A DNA stretch of 57,660 nucleotides from Chara braunii. Lineage: Eukaryota > Streptophyta > Charophyceae > Charales > Characeae. Shown piece by piece: positions 30,239 to 41,449 of this stretch. The notes below the pieces were generated by a model, which ran no database searches, was not told the DNA's origin, and saw only the letters and a program-made list of their open reading frames with translations. Location of the stretch: positions 974,558 through 1,032,217 of the forward strand of contig BFEA01000479.1 of the NCBI GenBank assembly GCA_003427395.1, written 5' to 3'. Made by a program: the position numbers and the translations under genes. Numbering within the stretch: position 1 is the first letter of the stretch; each line of letters opens with the position of its first letter.

Positions 30239-32838
30239 TTAGTCTGCAACTTTGATTGGTAGGACGAATGGCGGGTCGTCCCACTGATTGTGCTCTTCCA
30301 TCACGCTGTCTTCGATGAAGATCTGCATGAACCATAGCACCCTGGTCCGAGTCCAGGCGAAATTGGTTCTGAAGCGGGCGGTGGGCAGGCTCATTAGCTG
30401 TTGGTGTGTAAACCATGTATGTGTTGACTCAGATTTTCGTGCCGTGGTTTTCAGACTCATGAGAACAATCACCGGGATGAGCCTTTTCGGAAATGACAGT
30501 GAACTTGGCAGGATCGCGCCCTGGACACCTTCCAGTTGTGTTTCCCGGCGCCAATATTTGAGACGTTTTAGGATGACGGCTGTAGAGGGGCAGCCTCTCC
30601 ATCCCTCAACAGTGAGGCCGTCGGGGTCCGGGGGTTGATGCACAGGCCGATCCGGGGGAGGTTTGAGTCCGAGCAGCCATTGGGCTCCATTCTTCTGTCG
30701 AGTTATTGGGAAGATGATCACCCCGGGTGGCGTTTGCACAGGGGTGGACCCATCAGTCAACAGTCTCAACCGATCCCGCAGGAGCCCCCTGGGGGGTTCA
30801 TCGAGTAGTCCGTCCTCTGATTTGGATGACGAATCGTCCTCGTCATCCTCGTCATTATGCAAGATTTCAATTCTGCGGGGGCGATGGGGCGATGTACACT
30901 GCAATTCGGGGTGTTGCGGTTGATCTTCCCATGTGAGCAGTTGGCCATGATTTTGTTCCAGTGGGATGAGAGCGGCAGCCTCGGGGCCATGGAGAGTAGC
31001 ACAAAGTTCCTGGATCAGCAGTTTAGACCAAGCCAGTCCTTCGTGGTAGAATGCATCATCGTGGGTGTAAGTGTTGACAGAGCATTGCGCATCGCGATTG
31101 TGGACAAATCTTTCTTTTGCATACTGTTCTATGTTGTCCAGGAACTCGTTGACAACTAAGACAATTTCTGCACCGACTTCCATCCAGTCAATAGACTGTA
31201 TATTACTATACTTTTCGACAGTGGCCAGAACTCGTGGGGTGAACATCAAAACTTCTTTGGCCTGGGCCCAATACTTAGAGGTAAGTTTTGTCTGAGAGCC
31301 CTCCTCGGCCATAGAGAATATCTTGGTCAGAGTCCATTCGGTAAGAAAAGTCAGTTTCTGTTTGACTTCTTCATTGTCCGTGAGAGGAGGGGGAGAGGGG
31401 GGCGGGCTATCTTGGGGTAGTGGAGCCTCGGCCTGGGTCATTACAATATCCTCGCCCCCCGGGTCCGAAGCGTGGCTGTGGTGTTGTATTGTCTGTGGTG
31501 GCTCGTCCGGGCTTGAGGTATCCATGTCCTGTACCATCTGTGACTCTGCCTTAGCCATGGCCAAAGGGGGGTCGTTCAGTGTGAGGCACTGTTGTTGTTT
31601 TTGCATTTCCATCTCCTGATGCCAAAACACCTGCAGCTGCTGCAGTTGTTGTTGCATGATGATTTCCTGTTGGCAGCAAAGTTGTTGTTGCCATTGCAGG
31701 TGCAGCTGCTGTAGAATCTGTTGTTGAAGTAACACCCTTTGTTGATGTTGCTGGTGGTGGTACTGTGCGAGTTGTGCTTGCAAGAGGGAACGGAGTTGGT
31801 CATCGCATTCTCTACGCAGCTGTGGCAGTCCCTGTGGCTCATTGTGCTCACTTGAATGACGTGGCAACAGCAGATTCTGTTGGTGCTGCATTGCTGCATC
31901 TTGCTGTTGCTGTTGTCGGTGTAGGTGCGAAACTTGCTCCTGCTGCGGCGCCAGTTGAAGTTGATGCATCGTCAGCAACTGCTCTTGCAGCTGGTGTTGT
32001 TGCTGTTGTTGTTATGGCTGTTGTTGCAGTTGCAGTTGCAGTTGCAGTTGCGGGTGCTGTTGAATTGCAAGTTGTTGTTGTTGCTGTACTTGCAGCTGTG
32101 GTACTAAGTGCTGAGGATGCAGCTGTTGTGGCAGCTGTTGCAACTGTTGGACGAAGGGCGTTTGCTCCTGCTGTGGTATATGCTGATGTTGATGCATCGT
32201 CAGCAACTGTTCTTGCATCTGATGTTGCATCTGATGTTGATGCTGTTGTTGTTGTGGTTGTTGTTGTAGTTGCTGGTGCATCAGCGTTTGATCCTGTAAC
32301 GTTTGGTCCTGCTGTGCACTACGCTGGCGCTGTTGTAGCATCACTTGCTGGTCTTGCTGGATTTGCATTGCCTGATCTTGGAGGTGCTGCTGCAGTGTGG
32401 GTTGGTGTGACGGATGAGATATCATCTGCTGCTGTTGTTGTTGTTGGGGCTGCTGCAGTGGGTGGTGATGCCCAAACACTGGTTGGTGCTCTGAGAGTTG
32501 TTGCATCTGTTCCAGCTCTTGCAATTGTTGGGGCTGTTGCTGCAGCGTTCGGTGCTCGAGCAGACCCTGCCCTCCATGCGTCAGGTGTTGTTGCCACGGC
32601 AGCTCCTCCTGTTTATGATGGGGAGGCTCCGGGGCATGCGGGTGGTGCTGTTGCTGTTGCAACGACTGTTGTTGTAAAGGCTGTTGTTGGTGGGCTCCAG
32701 CTGCGTCGTCATATTCAGGTAGCCTGTCCCCCTGTTTGGACTGCTGTTCCAGCAGGCCATGCACGACCAGGGTTCGCGGGTGATGCTGCTGCTGTTGCAA
32801 CAGCAGCTGTTGCAACGGCTGCGGGTGGGCAGTTGTAG
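30239..32838 (-). pseudogene. LINE family A ORF1, Gln-rich middle and C-terminal domain
   Basis: This is the same ORF1 as 33915-35471, shifted in frame. A Gln/His-rich stretch of about 270 residues (32815-32015) is followed by further Gln-rich text and then a structured region: FLTEWTLTKIFSMAEEG, VNEFLDNIEQYAKERFVHN, acidic DEDDEDDSSSKSEDG, PVQTPPGVIIFPITRQKNGA and RFRTNFAWTRTRVLWFMQIF. The last block parallels the family-A plus copy (DVTLLLLRLLKQAV). A single TAA at 32012-32014 interrupts the Gln tract in a CAA-rich context, consistent with one CAA to TAA change. After it 579 codons are open to the stop at 30239. This is an unusually large ORF1 segment. Confidence 0.75.
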
Positions 32839-33828
32839 GGGCCCCTTGCTGCTCAATCGCCAGGTTGGCTGCTGTTCCTCCGGGCTTTGCCCCATATGAG
32901 CTTGCGAGCGGTGATGCTCCTGTTGCAACGCCGGCTGTTGCAGAGGGTGCTGGTGGGAGGCGACTGCAGTAGCTTCGTCATGTTCAAGCTCCAGCTTTCG
33001 AATTCGCTGCATGTCGTGTTGCGGGCTCCCAGGCGGCAGGAATTTGATCTCTCCTGTAACTTGAGAGATTACCCTTGTTGTGCCGGGTTGTCTGGGCTCA
33101 GCGGGAGAGGATTGTTTTTCCCCTTGCTGTTCGGTCGACAACCCAGTTACCTGTGCTCCTCCCATCCCCTGTTGGGGGTCGATATTCATATCATGCTGAC
33201 TGCGGTTGGGCAGCGATGGTTCCCCTTGTTGGGGGAAAGCAGCATCCTTCAATTTGTTTAGCAAGGAGTTGGCTTTAAGCCACATGTCCCTGGGTTTAAG
33301 TCCTTTACCAGCTTGTTCTTTAGATGCTGGGTCCTGAGTTGGTCTGTGGTGTTCCTTGCCCTTCTGTACTCGATGATGTGCTAGCTGGGAGGGGGGTGGG
33401 TTCTTCGTGCCCCCATTGTGGTAATTCATGGCAGTTCGGGGCTGGTTGTGGCCGGGCACGTTTGGCATCTCTGGGGCAGGGGTTTTATGTACACCATCAT
33501 GTTTTGGATCTTCCCCGCCCAGCCCCTGCCCGCGCTGAGGAGAGCTTCGCTCAACAACCCCATCCGCATTTGTTGGTGTAGTGTCGTGATCCGATCGAGC
33601 GGGCAGGGAGGTCAAGGTCAGCGCATTTTTTGTTGTCGCCAGGTGGACCGCCCGTTGAGAGATGTTGTCCTTCCCTTGTTGTTGTTCTCCAACAGGCAAG
33701 CACTTTCCCTCATGCTGTGGGACTTTTTCGGTGCAAATATCTTCCAGGCGAAGTTGCTTAGGCATCTCCACCCGCTTGTCTGTCCGATGTTGTCCTTCCC
33801 TTGTTGTTGTTCTCCAACAGGCAAGCAC
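32581..33828 (-). pseudogene. LINE family A ORF1, linker segment
   Basis: The frame carries EMPKQLRLEDICTEKVPQHE, a basic and proline-rich linker, and QVTGEIKFLPPG (compare EITGEKKFL in the plus-strand family-A copy). It is one frame away from the N-terminal segment: a 125-bp tandem duplication (33661-33910), not a multiple of three, lies at that junction. A further shift near 32.83-32.88 kb separates it from the Gln-rich part. It is part of the single large ORF1. Confidence 0.65.
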
Positions 33829-33910
33829 TTTCCCTCATGCTGTGGGACTTTTTCGGTGCCAATATCTTCCAGGCGAAGTTGCTTAGGCATCTCCACCCGC
33901 TTGTCTGCCC
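33661..33910 (-). repeat. 125-bp tandem duplication within LINE ORF1
   Basis: GATGTTGTCCTTCCCTTGTT begins at 33661 and again at 33786. The copies differ at only one base that I could find (GTGCAAATATC against GTGCCAATATC). Because 125 leaves remainder two on division by three, the duplication shifts the ORF1 frame by exactly the offset seen between the segments on either side. Confidence 0.85.
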
Positions 33911-33914
33911 GCTT

Positions 33915-35471
33915 TTATCGCATGTTGACATGGATTTCAGGCTGATGAAGGTTGTGCTTATTTGAGATCCGGGGCGGGTGGTAGAGATCTTGGATCCGGG
34001 GCGGATGTTGTGTTGTCGTCGATCCATGTAGTCCGACCTCCTGCGTCCCATGTTTGTTGGGATCAGGATCTTTTGTCTGTCGATTGCGTTGTGACTCCCC
34101 CTCACACTTTGGCTTCAGTTTCGGTTTGTAGATCTGTTGAGGGGGAGCCATCGCAGGTTTGGATGGAACTCTCGGCTGATCGAGCACATCGGGGTCCCGG
34201 GGTGGGTATTCCTTTGTCGTCAATCCTAGTGATCCGTCCTCCAGCGTCCTGTGCTTGTTGGGTTCCGGGTCATCTGTCTGTTGATTAGATTGTGACTCCC
34301 CATCAAACTTTTGCTTTTGTTTAGGTTTGTAGATCCGTTGAGGGGGGGCCGTCACAGGCTTGGAAGGCACTCTCGGGCGGTCCTGACTATCGGAGCATTT
34401 ATTTTGCTCGATACCGACGGTGTTGTGTTCCTGGCGAGGCTGCCCTTCGGTGGGTGCGAGGTCTCGCTGGGGGTGGTCGTGGGTCTTGTCCTGGACTGGG
34501 TGTTCCTCCTGTTTGCCTTTTTGCTTGCGATCATCAGTGATAATCACTTCAGCACCTGCCAGAGTCGCTGCTGGTTTTCCCTTCCCTTGCCACATCCATT
34601 TCCCAGGGCGACCGCCTGCGTATGCTTTAAATATCCAGCCCCGGAGTTCATGCTCCTCAAGGTACCATCTCTCCTCATCCGAGGGGTGTGGGGTGACAAG
34701 TCCTTTGATTTTCGTTTTAAGGTCATTTTTTGGACAGTCACTGTCAGTGCATAGATGACCTCTGTGCTTGCATGCATAGCACCAAGGGTCTTGCGTGTGG
34801 CTGATCGGGACTGAAAATTCCTTACCCTCGAGGGAGTACCTCCATTCCTCGTTGAGGGGGAAAGGGTAGTCCGGATCCCATTCCACCGCCACCAGCAACG
34901 AATCGTCTCTCTTCCCCAGGAACTGGGGTAGGTCAGTGATGTATCCTGTGACGCGCGCTATATCTTCCAAGTCAGCCAGAATTGCTCCTTGTACACACAA
35001 AGGTGCAAAACGGAATTCAACCCAAAAATTCGACTTCATAAGGTACTCTCTTCTTTCGTCAGAAGATTGCGGATCAACGGGGGACCACGCGGAGAGTTGC
35101 ACATCGTGGCCTCTAAACTGCAGTCGGTTGTTCTTCAGGAGAAGCAGTTTATCTGCTGGGTAAAGAGCGACAACTGTAACGCAATCAGGGCTGTCCACTT
35201 CAATTAGGAAGTGGTCATGAGCCAACTGCCGATCAGGTTTTATCCTCTCCAACTTTTCCGTAATCCACTTTATTTTCTCGTTGACCGAAATCGCCCAGTG
35301 TATGGGTTGAAACCGGAATTGGACAGCTCTGTGTGTATAGATTCCATCTCGTCTCGCCCGGGCTTGGGGAGAGAAAATCGAGTGAGCGTATATGTAGCCT
35401 TGCTTCACTTGAAATTTTCTCTCTGGCTCAACATACACTTGATGTATCAGGTGGCTTTTAAGCGGAGCCAA
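33915..35471 (-). CDS. LINE family A ORF1, N-terminal 518 codons with CCHC knuckle
   Basis: This is the start of a LINE ORF1 RNA-binding protein. From the Met: a basic and aromatic N-terminus, NEKIKWITEKLERIKPD, then a DUF4283-like region (DERREYLMKSNFWVEFRF, KRDDSLLVAVEWDPDYPF). The zinc knuckle CYACKHRGHLCTDSDC follows (CX2CX4HX6C, an expanded spacing shared with the plus-strand copy), then ELRGWIFKAYAGGRPGKWMW. A tail with two in-frame repeats of about 67 residues (each with RVPSKP..APPQ.IYKPK) completes it. The frame is open for 518 codons and stops at TAA 33915-33917; homologous protein continues beyond that stop, so this is the front of a longer broken gene. The start ATG is the first in frame; no promoter was identified. 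Confidence 0.75.
   Translation of the reverse strand: MAPLKSHLIHQVYVEPERKFQVKQGYIYAHSIFSPQARARRDGIYTHRAVQFRFQPIHWAISVNEKIKWITEKLERIKPDRQLAHDHFLIEVDSPDCVTVVALYPADKLLLLKNNRLQFRGHDVQLSAWSPVDPQSSDERREYLMKSNFWVEFRFAPLCVQGAILADLEDIARVTGYITDLPQFLGKRDDSLLVAVEWDPDYPFPLNEEWRYSLEGKEFSVPISHTQDPWCYACKHRGHLCTDSDCPKNDLKTKIKGLVTPHPSDEERWYLEEHELRGWIFKAYAGGRPGKWMWQGKGKPAATLAGAEVIITDDRKQKGKQEEHPVQDKTHDHPQRDLAPTEGQPRQEHNTVGIEQNKCSDSQDRPRVPSKPVTAPPQRIYKPKQKQKFDGESQSNQQTDDPEPNKHRTLEDGSLGLTTKEYPPRDPDVLDQPRVPSKPAMAPPQQIYKPKLKPKCEGESQRNRQTKDPDPNKHGTQEVGLHGSTTTQHPPRIQDLYHPPRISNKHNLHQPEIHVNMR
33985..34390 (-). repeat. In-frame 201-bp tandem repeat in LINE ORF1
   Basis: GATC.GTTGAGGGGG.GCC occurs at 34131 and 34332, and the surrounding 201 bp align: IYKPK.K.K..GESQ.N.QT and DP.PNKH.T.E on the protein level. 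The spacing is 67 codons, so the duplication kept the frame, unlike the 125-bp one next to it. Divergence is higher than in the 125-bp repeat, so it is older. Confidence 0.75.
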
Positions 35472-35479
35472 GGGGGCGA

Positions 35480-36220
35480 GCGTGGAAGATCTACCCGGGT
35501 TTGCTCCGACAGTGCCCTGAGCAATTGGGGTGGCGGTTTACGTGCCGCCTCTGATGAGGAGGATGGGGTGGTGAAGATGTTTCCCCCTCCTCCCACACGA
35601 GCCACTTTGTCCTTCCATGACTCTACCTTGTGTGTTTGTGCCGTGTACTCAGTTTTTGCCTCTCGATGTTTACGAGGTTCGGGATCATGCCGAACCTGCC
35701 GAACCTGTTCCGCGGGTCCTGCTTCTGCTCCCCCACGGTCAGAGTGAAGTGATGAGCGATGGGGCTCAGCAGCAGAGTTGTTGCTCACCGCGTCCATTGG
35801 CCCAGTTGTGAGCGCAGACCGCAGGCGGACGTCAATCAACCGATTCGATCGATCGGCGAAGACCACGGACAAGACAGTGGGTTGTTACCTTATAAACACA
35901 ATATCAGTCCGACAAGACAGTGGACTGTTACTTTATCAACGCAATATCAGTCCCTACACCGGATTAGGGCTTAGTGGTACGGGGGATAGAAAGAGGAGGG
36001 GGATATGCAAAGGGGCATTGGGGAGACACAAAGGGGTATTTGGGCTCAGTGACACATGGGACGAAGAGAGGATGGCACAGGGTGGTATGCTAGGGGGTGG
36101 GATGTCAGGGAGCATTGGGGACGCAAACCGTCAGAAGCGCGGGCTGGGTCTTTCCTCGCGAGCCATGTCAGATCCTTCTGCCCCGACCAACTCAACTTGA
36201 TTCCCTAATAGACGTCCGCA
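35480..36220. other. No gene recognised; possible 5' region of the minus-strand LINE
   Basis: This lies upstream of the ORF1 start on the minus strand, so it could be the LINE 5' UTR or promoter. A short direct repeat is seen: AATATCAGTCCGACAAGACA near 35903 and CAATATCAGTCCCTACACC near 35940, with ACAAGACAGTGG.TTGTTAC.TTAT twice. No TATA box or initiator can be assigned. Confidence 0.3.
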
Positions 36221-36224
36221 GTGT

Positions 36225-36750
36225 TTCCCGGATTCGCTGACTTTTTCCTTCCCCGCTTTTTATGTCTGTCTCCTGTTCCACAGTGCTGTAGCTTGTACGC
36301 TGACTTTTCCACCTCCCGCTTTTCACCTCTCTCTCCTCTACTACAGTGTTGTAGCGTGACTCGCCTTTGTCCTCCCCTCGGTGATGTCCCCTTGTCGTGT
36401 GTGGATCAGCTGAGTTATGTCGTGAAGCTGTCCCGCGGTGCCAGGTCCGGGTTCACTCCCTAGTGTCGGGACAGCTGTCTAACCTCCACCGTCCCGATTC
36501 TGCACTCCTTCTTTCACTGTACCCGGTCCTCCACTTCCGCCATGTCAGACCTGTATCCACTCCTTCACTTCCGTCCCAAGTGTGCACTCTTTCCTTCACT
36601 GCACCCGCCCCTCCACTTCTGCCGTGGCGAACCTGTATCCGCTCCTTGATATCCGGTGCGCTCCCCTGTTCCACAGTGCTGTAGCTTGTATGCTGATTTT
36701 TCCAGTATCCGCTCCTCGATATCCGGCACGGTGAATCCGACCCTTGTCTC
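36225..36750 (+). repeat. Degenerate repeats of TGTTCCACAGTGCTGTAGCTTG and CCGCTCCT.GATATCCGG
   Basis: TGTTCCACAGTGCTGTAGCT then TGTA.GCTGA.TTTTCCA occurs at about 36274 and 36668, with a weaker third copy near 36340. TCACTG.ACCCG.CCTCCACTTC.GCC occurs at about 36514 and 36595, and CCGCTCCT.GATATCCGG at about 36638 and 36708. Overlapping units of 80-100 bp are implied. Non-coding. Confidence 0.6.
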
Positions 36751-37261
36751 TGAGATAGTCGCGCATGGCGTCACTGCACCCAACGTAGTCCACGTGGTCT
36801 TGCCACAGCGGTCAACACGACTGGGACACGTGGGTACTCAAGACCCAGGGGGCGAGGTGTCCCCTGGGCACGTGTGCGAATCCAGGCGGGCAGACTTGGC
36901 TACCCGCGGGTCCCAGAGCGCTAGCGCTATTCTGCAGTCAGGGCATAGTCATGCTAGGACGTTCTTGATTAGGGCATCAGCACTGTCAACTTTGTAATGA
37001 CTCAAATGCTCCTGTCAGAGCGCATCTGAATGTCTGACTGTCGCAGGTTATTTGCCTTACTGTTTGTCCTTGTCGGTTTTTGTGTGGTCCCATATCGTGC
37101 ACCAGCGCCCGCCGGTGCACGCACGTGCCCTCAAGTATGCATCTGCACCAGCTGTCCCTGTTATGGCAGAGGGATTGGCAGAAAAGGCAGTGGTTGCGAG
37201 CTGTAAGCGTTGTGGGTCATTGGGGGCCAAGGGTGAGTGGCCATCGCCGCCTGGCCATGTT

Positions 37262-37411
37262 GAATTGTGTCATGGTAAGCAACCCCTGCAAGATCATTGT
37301 ATGTATCTATGCGCCAGTCGAAACCAGAGAGAGAGCAATCTTCTTCTCGGAATTGTCGATGATCATCCCTGAAGGAGATAAAATAATTATCGTTGGTGAC
37401 TGGACGTAATA
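37262..37411 (+). pseudogene. LINE endonuclease fragment
   Basis: The translation CKIIVCIYAPVETRERAIFF then SELSMIIPEGDKIIIVGDWT carries the (V/I)YAP and GDW(N/T) boxes of APE-type LINE endonucleases. It ends at a TAA exactly where GDWN would continue; the later text shows no continuation. Only about 50 residues survive. The pattern is closer to the family-C enzyme (VYAPNDPL...GGDWN) than to family A. Confidence 0.6.
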
Positions 37412-37639
37412 CCCTCTTCAAACACATGGGCTGTGTAATGGGTCCATTTTCAGAATCTGGGAGACAGAGAAGCAGTTGCCACAAGGCCAGGCAATGGATC
37501 ATCCATCCCTTTTCGGCAGCAGCAGCGTTACGTTCAACAAGTCAAGCTTGCATCACCTCCAAGGTGAGCAACTTGCAGACAATGCTTAAGTCGTCAGCGT
37601 ATGATGGGTATCTGAAATGTAAAGTTGATCATGAAACAT

Positions 37640-38290
37640 ATGTGGTGCGTAACCTCCCCAATTCTTTTCTTGTCTTGTCTTGTCTTTTTTTTTTGAAGAA
37701 CCTCAGTTGCCCTGTATTACGAGCTGGGATGTTCTGCTCCCTAGTGAGTCAAATGCGATGTTGACAATCTCGTGGTCCTTGGTGTTATGTTGTCTTCCTC
37801 TATTTCTTTCGTTTATTCTCCTTAAATGTTTGTCGTTTTTCTTTAAAGGATATCATGTCTCAGTCAAGTCCCGTATCCTGGTCCTGGAATCCCAGTGATC
37901 CCAGTCCCATGTACTATCGTCAGACCAGCAGGCAGGAAAAGGTCAAGTCCCAATCAAAATTTAGCAGCAGCATCCAAGGAAGGCCCGGTGACTTCCTGAA
38001 CCGCCAATTGCGGCAATTGCCAACGGGCCCTGGGGGACCAGTGACCATTACCAGTCAGAAACCGGCGAAGATCATGAATTGCAACTGCTATAAAAGCAGC
38101 TACAGCAGCACCTGGGCGACTGACTTGTTCATTAGCATGTTGTGAGAGCGCTGTTGTACGCTTGTCTGATGGTTTGATGCGATCAGTCCGGCATACTGGT
38201 GGAGTAACCTGGCGCAAGGCGCCATAGCTAGGACTGGTGAGGGACAAGAGAGATACTATATCCAATAGGGTTTGAGCGTCAGGTGCACTC
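37640..38290. other. No gene recognised
   Basis: Pyrimidine-rich sequence at 37660-37690 (CTTGTCTTGTCTTG) and 37790-37850, then a frame 37855-38145 with no domain I recognise and no clear start. A CGGCAATTGC/GCAATTGCC palindrome is seen near 38010. Confidence 0.35.
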
Positions 38291-38291
38291 G

Positions 38292-38295
<4 letters not shown>

Positions 38296-38363
<68 letters not shown>

Positions 38364-38418
38364 ATAGCCAATAGGGTTTGAGCGCCAAGTGCACTCAGAG
38401 AGAGAGAGAGAGAGAGAC
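38296..38418 (+). repeat. (GA)n microsatellite, interrupted
   Basis: About 33 GA dinucleotides at 38296-38361, then a non-repeat spacer that duplicates part of the sequence before the array (CAATAGGGTTTGAGCG.CA at about 38262 and 38369), then a second GA run at 38395-38417. The spacer duplication suggests slippage or unequal exchange around the array. Confidence 0.9.
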
Positions 38419-38443
38419 CATACACCACTACCACCAGGGGAGA

Positions 38444-38497
38444 GGCTCCATCTATTGGTGGGGAGCGTCACCTGCTGGAAAACGGGTCCAGCGTCCC
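38444..38497 (-). repeat. DSL element, both stem-loops intact
   Basis: On the minus strand GGGACGCTGGACCCGTTTTC then CAGCAGGTGACGCTCCCC and ACCAATAGATGGAGCC. Stem 1 (GCTGGA/TCCAGC) and stem 2 (GCTCC/GGAGC) are perfect. No poly(A) follows on its 3' side; instead there is a CCTGGTGG segment and the GA microsatellite. Confidence 0.65.
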
Positions 38498-38774
38498 ATA
38501 TACAGATTGTAAACAGAACATCTCAGAAAAGAGCTATGTAGACTCTATCCTTCCAGCATTGATTACCCTGAACCGCAGCGGATTGACTGAGCAGGTCGTT
38601 GATAATGAGGCTCAAAAAATAACTAGCAAAGATAACTGGACTGACAGACTGAGCAGGATGTTTGGGAGGGGGGGAGGGTACCTCTTCACCCTGGAACGGG
38701 CGCCATACTTCTACGACTATAAAGCTGGATCCTCCATCCCCTCCTCTTCGCCCAGCCTCTCACTCTCTCCCATA

Positions 38775-40845
38775 CCAATCTAGACCTACCAAGCAGTTGA
38801 AGGAGGGGGGGGGGAGGGGTCGGCGAAATCCTCGCTGGGTCTCAAGGGAATTGTTGGATCGATCTTGGTCCACTCGTGAAAAAGGAGCCAGTAATCCCTC
38901 ACTAGGTCCCTCCTCCCTTGTCCTTCCCCTGGATCGCATTGACCACCTTTCCATTCCACTTCCCCTATTCGCCCCCCATTTTGTCCTCCAAGGCAGCTTT
39001 GGCCGAAATCCTTGATTTTTTGTTGGATATCTTTTGGTGAATGTAATATTTGAATCTGCATCCTGACTTTTTCCCATTGTACTCTAATTTCAGTTTGGAT
39101 CTGATGCTGAATGCTTTCCGTGAATTCGGGGTCTTCCAGCCTCGCTCTTTCCATTTCAAATATGCAGCGCCGTTGCCAGAGGGCCCAGAGCACCGCTCTG
39201 CGGCCTATTTTAAACATATTGTTAGTAAAGTCGTCAAGCTGGTCCGTAGAGTACGCTTCACATAGTAAGGCTTTCCAGTCTCACGGCCACCGGATATGGG
39301 TCTCTAGCTGGTCCCATATTTTGTCCCACCATCTATACAGCCACACCGCTCCCGGGCATTGAAGAAATATATGTTCTATTGTTTCTGATACTTTCCTGGA
39401 AGGGAACGCGTCGGTGCAGAGCCTACACCAGGGAAGGTTTTGGCCTCTCTGTTCCAGGTTCGTTCTATCTATTAGCCAGTCGTTCATCGGCAGGCAGCGG
39501 TGTTCGATCTGCCATTGTAGCGAGGCAAATTTCGCTGGTTTTTCCTTGATCATTCTGAACCATTTTATTTTTCTCAGCTTGGTTTTGTCACTGTTTAAGT
39601 GGTTCATCCAACGTACCTCCACCCGATCCCGGAGGTTTATTCTCAGCCTTAGGAGTCGGTAGGTCGACTTAACTGTGAGGCCGTATAACGATCTTGTGAG
39701 TTTCCTGCCCTTCCCCGTTGATGTTGTCCATGTCCATTCTTCGAGGTCCACGGCGAGTAGGTGGATCAGGGTTTACGGACAATAGGCAATCTTTTGCTCT
39801 TTTTCCTGGAGTACTCTGATTCTGTACAGGTCTTCTTTCTGGCATAGGATTGTTTCTTTTGGCGGGGTTCTTTGGAAAATATTGTTCCAGCCTATTTGGA
39901 ATAGGTTTACTCTTATCGATCTATCTGGTTCGCAGTTCACTATATTGCCCACCTGGCTTGGTCGGTCCCTCAATGTCACCCAATCTGATTTGTGAAGGGC
40001 AGGGCCTTTTCTTAGGACTCTCCACCAGGCCAGCGGGATCTTCTCAATTATGGCGTCCAAGGCCACCTCCGGTCGGTGACAGTAGTGTAGTTTCTCTCTT
40101 AGCTTATCCGGGGTGATCCAATTTCTTTGCTCCTTGTCCCAAATATCGTATATTCTGGTCACTCCCCTTCTAACCCAGCCGCGCCACGGGGAATCCATGC
40201 AGTGGAGAGTTTGCCCTTTTGGGTTTGTTATCCATCTATTCCCAAACAGCGGTTGTCGTGCCACCTCCTCCCATCTGTCTGGTGGAGTTCAGTCCGGCAG
40301 GGGCAGGCTTCTCCATGTTTATAGAAGGTCTGGCCAGAACGGGTCGTTATGCAGGTCTGCCTTAGCTGCGTATTTAGATGGAACGGGGGGGGGATGACGG
40401 TGCTGGTGCTGCGCGCCTCCCCTCGGGATGGGCCATCCCCTATTTTCAAGCCACATCAGCGGGTCACTCCCCTCCACTGTTTGTGGGGCTAAGCGGGAGA
40501 TCTGTTCCAGTGCTAGTCCCTTCTACGGGGTGTCTTGACTAAAGAGCAAACGTTTGAGCCACTATAAGGCCATCGCCTTGGTTTGCAACGCACGACCGAT
40601 TATGCCCAAACCCCCATTTGCTTTAGGTTGAATAATAGATTGCCTAGCCACTATGTTGATTGTGTTTGGCTCCTCGTGGTTACCCCTCCACAGGAAGGCG
40701 GCTATATGTCGCTGCAAGGGGCGCAGGCCGTTCTTATCCAAGGCCCAGATAGCTGATTTGTACCACAAGGAGGCGAGAATCACGTTATTTATTATTAAAG
40801 AGCGCCCTATCGCATGGAACTTGAATATGGATGCTTGCAACAATT
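38775..40845 (-). pseudogene. Family-A LINE ORF2, 5'-truncated copy
   Basis: The minus-strand translation runs from the RT thumb region (IGRSLIINNVILASLWYKSA, LRPLQRHIAAFLWRG, IIQPKANGGLGI) through SPWRGWVRRGVTRIYDIWDK and TVKSTYRLLRLRINLRDR. Next come the zinc tail (IEHRCLPMNDWLI, LPWCRLCTDAFPSRK, TIEHIFLQCPG) and the end block LFHEWTKIDPTIPLRP. The same order and motifs occur at 21.0-22.9 kb on plus. Nothing upstream of the RT thumb is present, which is the usual 5' truncation of target-primed reverse transcription. Only a few frame breaks (near 40500, 40265, 39770 and 39250) are seen, so it is younger than the plus-strand copy. Confidence 0.8.
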
Positions 40846-40849
40846 TTGT

Positions 40850-41445
40850 ATTTTACTATTTTGAGATAATATCTAGGAAAAACCATTGAATTCAATTTAT
40901 TTATTATTTTTTTTTTTTTTAAACATATGACTCTTATATTTCTCAAGAGCAATCAAGGTCGGGGACCTCAGAATTCCACCCGGTGTTATCCTGGCAGCAT
41001 CAGCCAGTTTAGCTTACAGTCAATAGACTGAGGATCATACCTTGCATACTTCCAAAGACAATGAATCGCAGCTCGACTGAAACAAGTACTAAAAAAGGTT
41101 ACTACCTACCTAGGTGAATCACTTTGTTGAAGTTTATTCTAAACTCTAACTCTTACCTTCTAGAGAAACTATCCGCTCTACTAACTAACTAATTAAACTA
41201 ATTAAACATATCCCTCAGTTAATACATAGGCCTACATCTCACGGCCTGACTCCGGCCTGCTCCGACCGAGCGGAACCCAAGGTTCCTTCTACAGTCCTAG
41301 GCACTCTACTTCCTACCCTACCCTTTGCGGTCTACTGCGGCCGCCGCCCGGAACCGAGTATCGTGGTTCATAATCACAAAGCCACCTGGCCAAGAAAGCA
41401 ACCAACAAGCCAACAAAATTATTTAAACTACACAGATGTTGCATG
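40850..41445. other. No gene recognised
   Basis: This is an AT-rich stretch with poly(T) at 40908-40921 and an AACTAACTAATTAAACTAATT low-complexity segment near 41180-41210. It separates the 3' end of the family-C LINE from the truncated 5' end of the family-A LINE. I see no RNA gene or coding region. Confidence 0.4.
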
Positions 41446-41449
41446 GTTT

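Noticed and set aside
31765-32838. 357-codon plus-strand frame rich in Ala and Val.
   Set aside because: It is the complement of the CAG/CAA glutamine tract of LINE ORF1 on the minus strand; the alternating Val/Ala text is a shadow.
38296-38418. Leu/Ser-repeat protein on the minus strand.
   Set aside because: It is the translated GA microsatellite.
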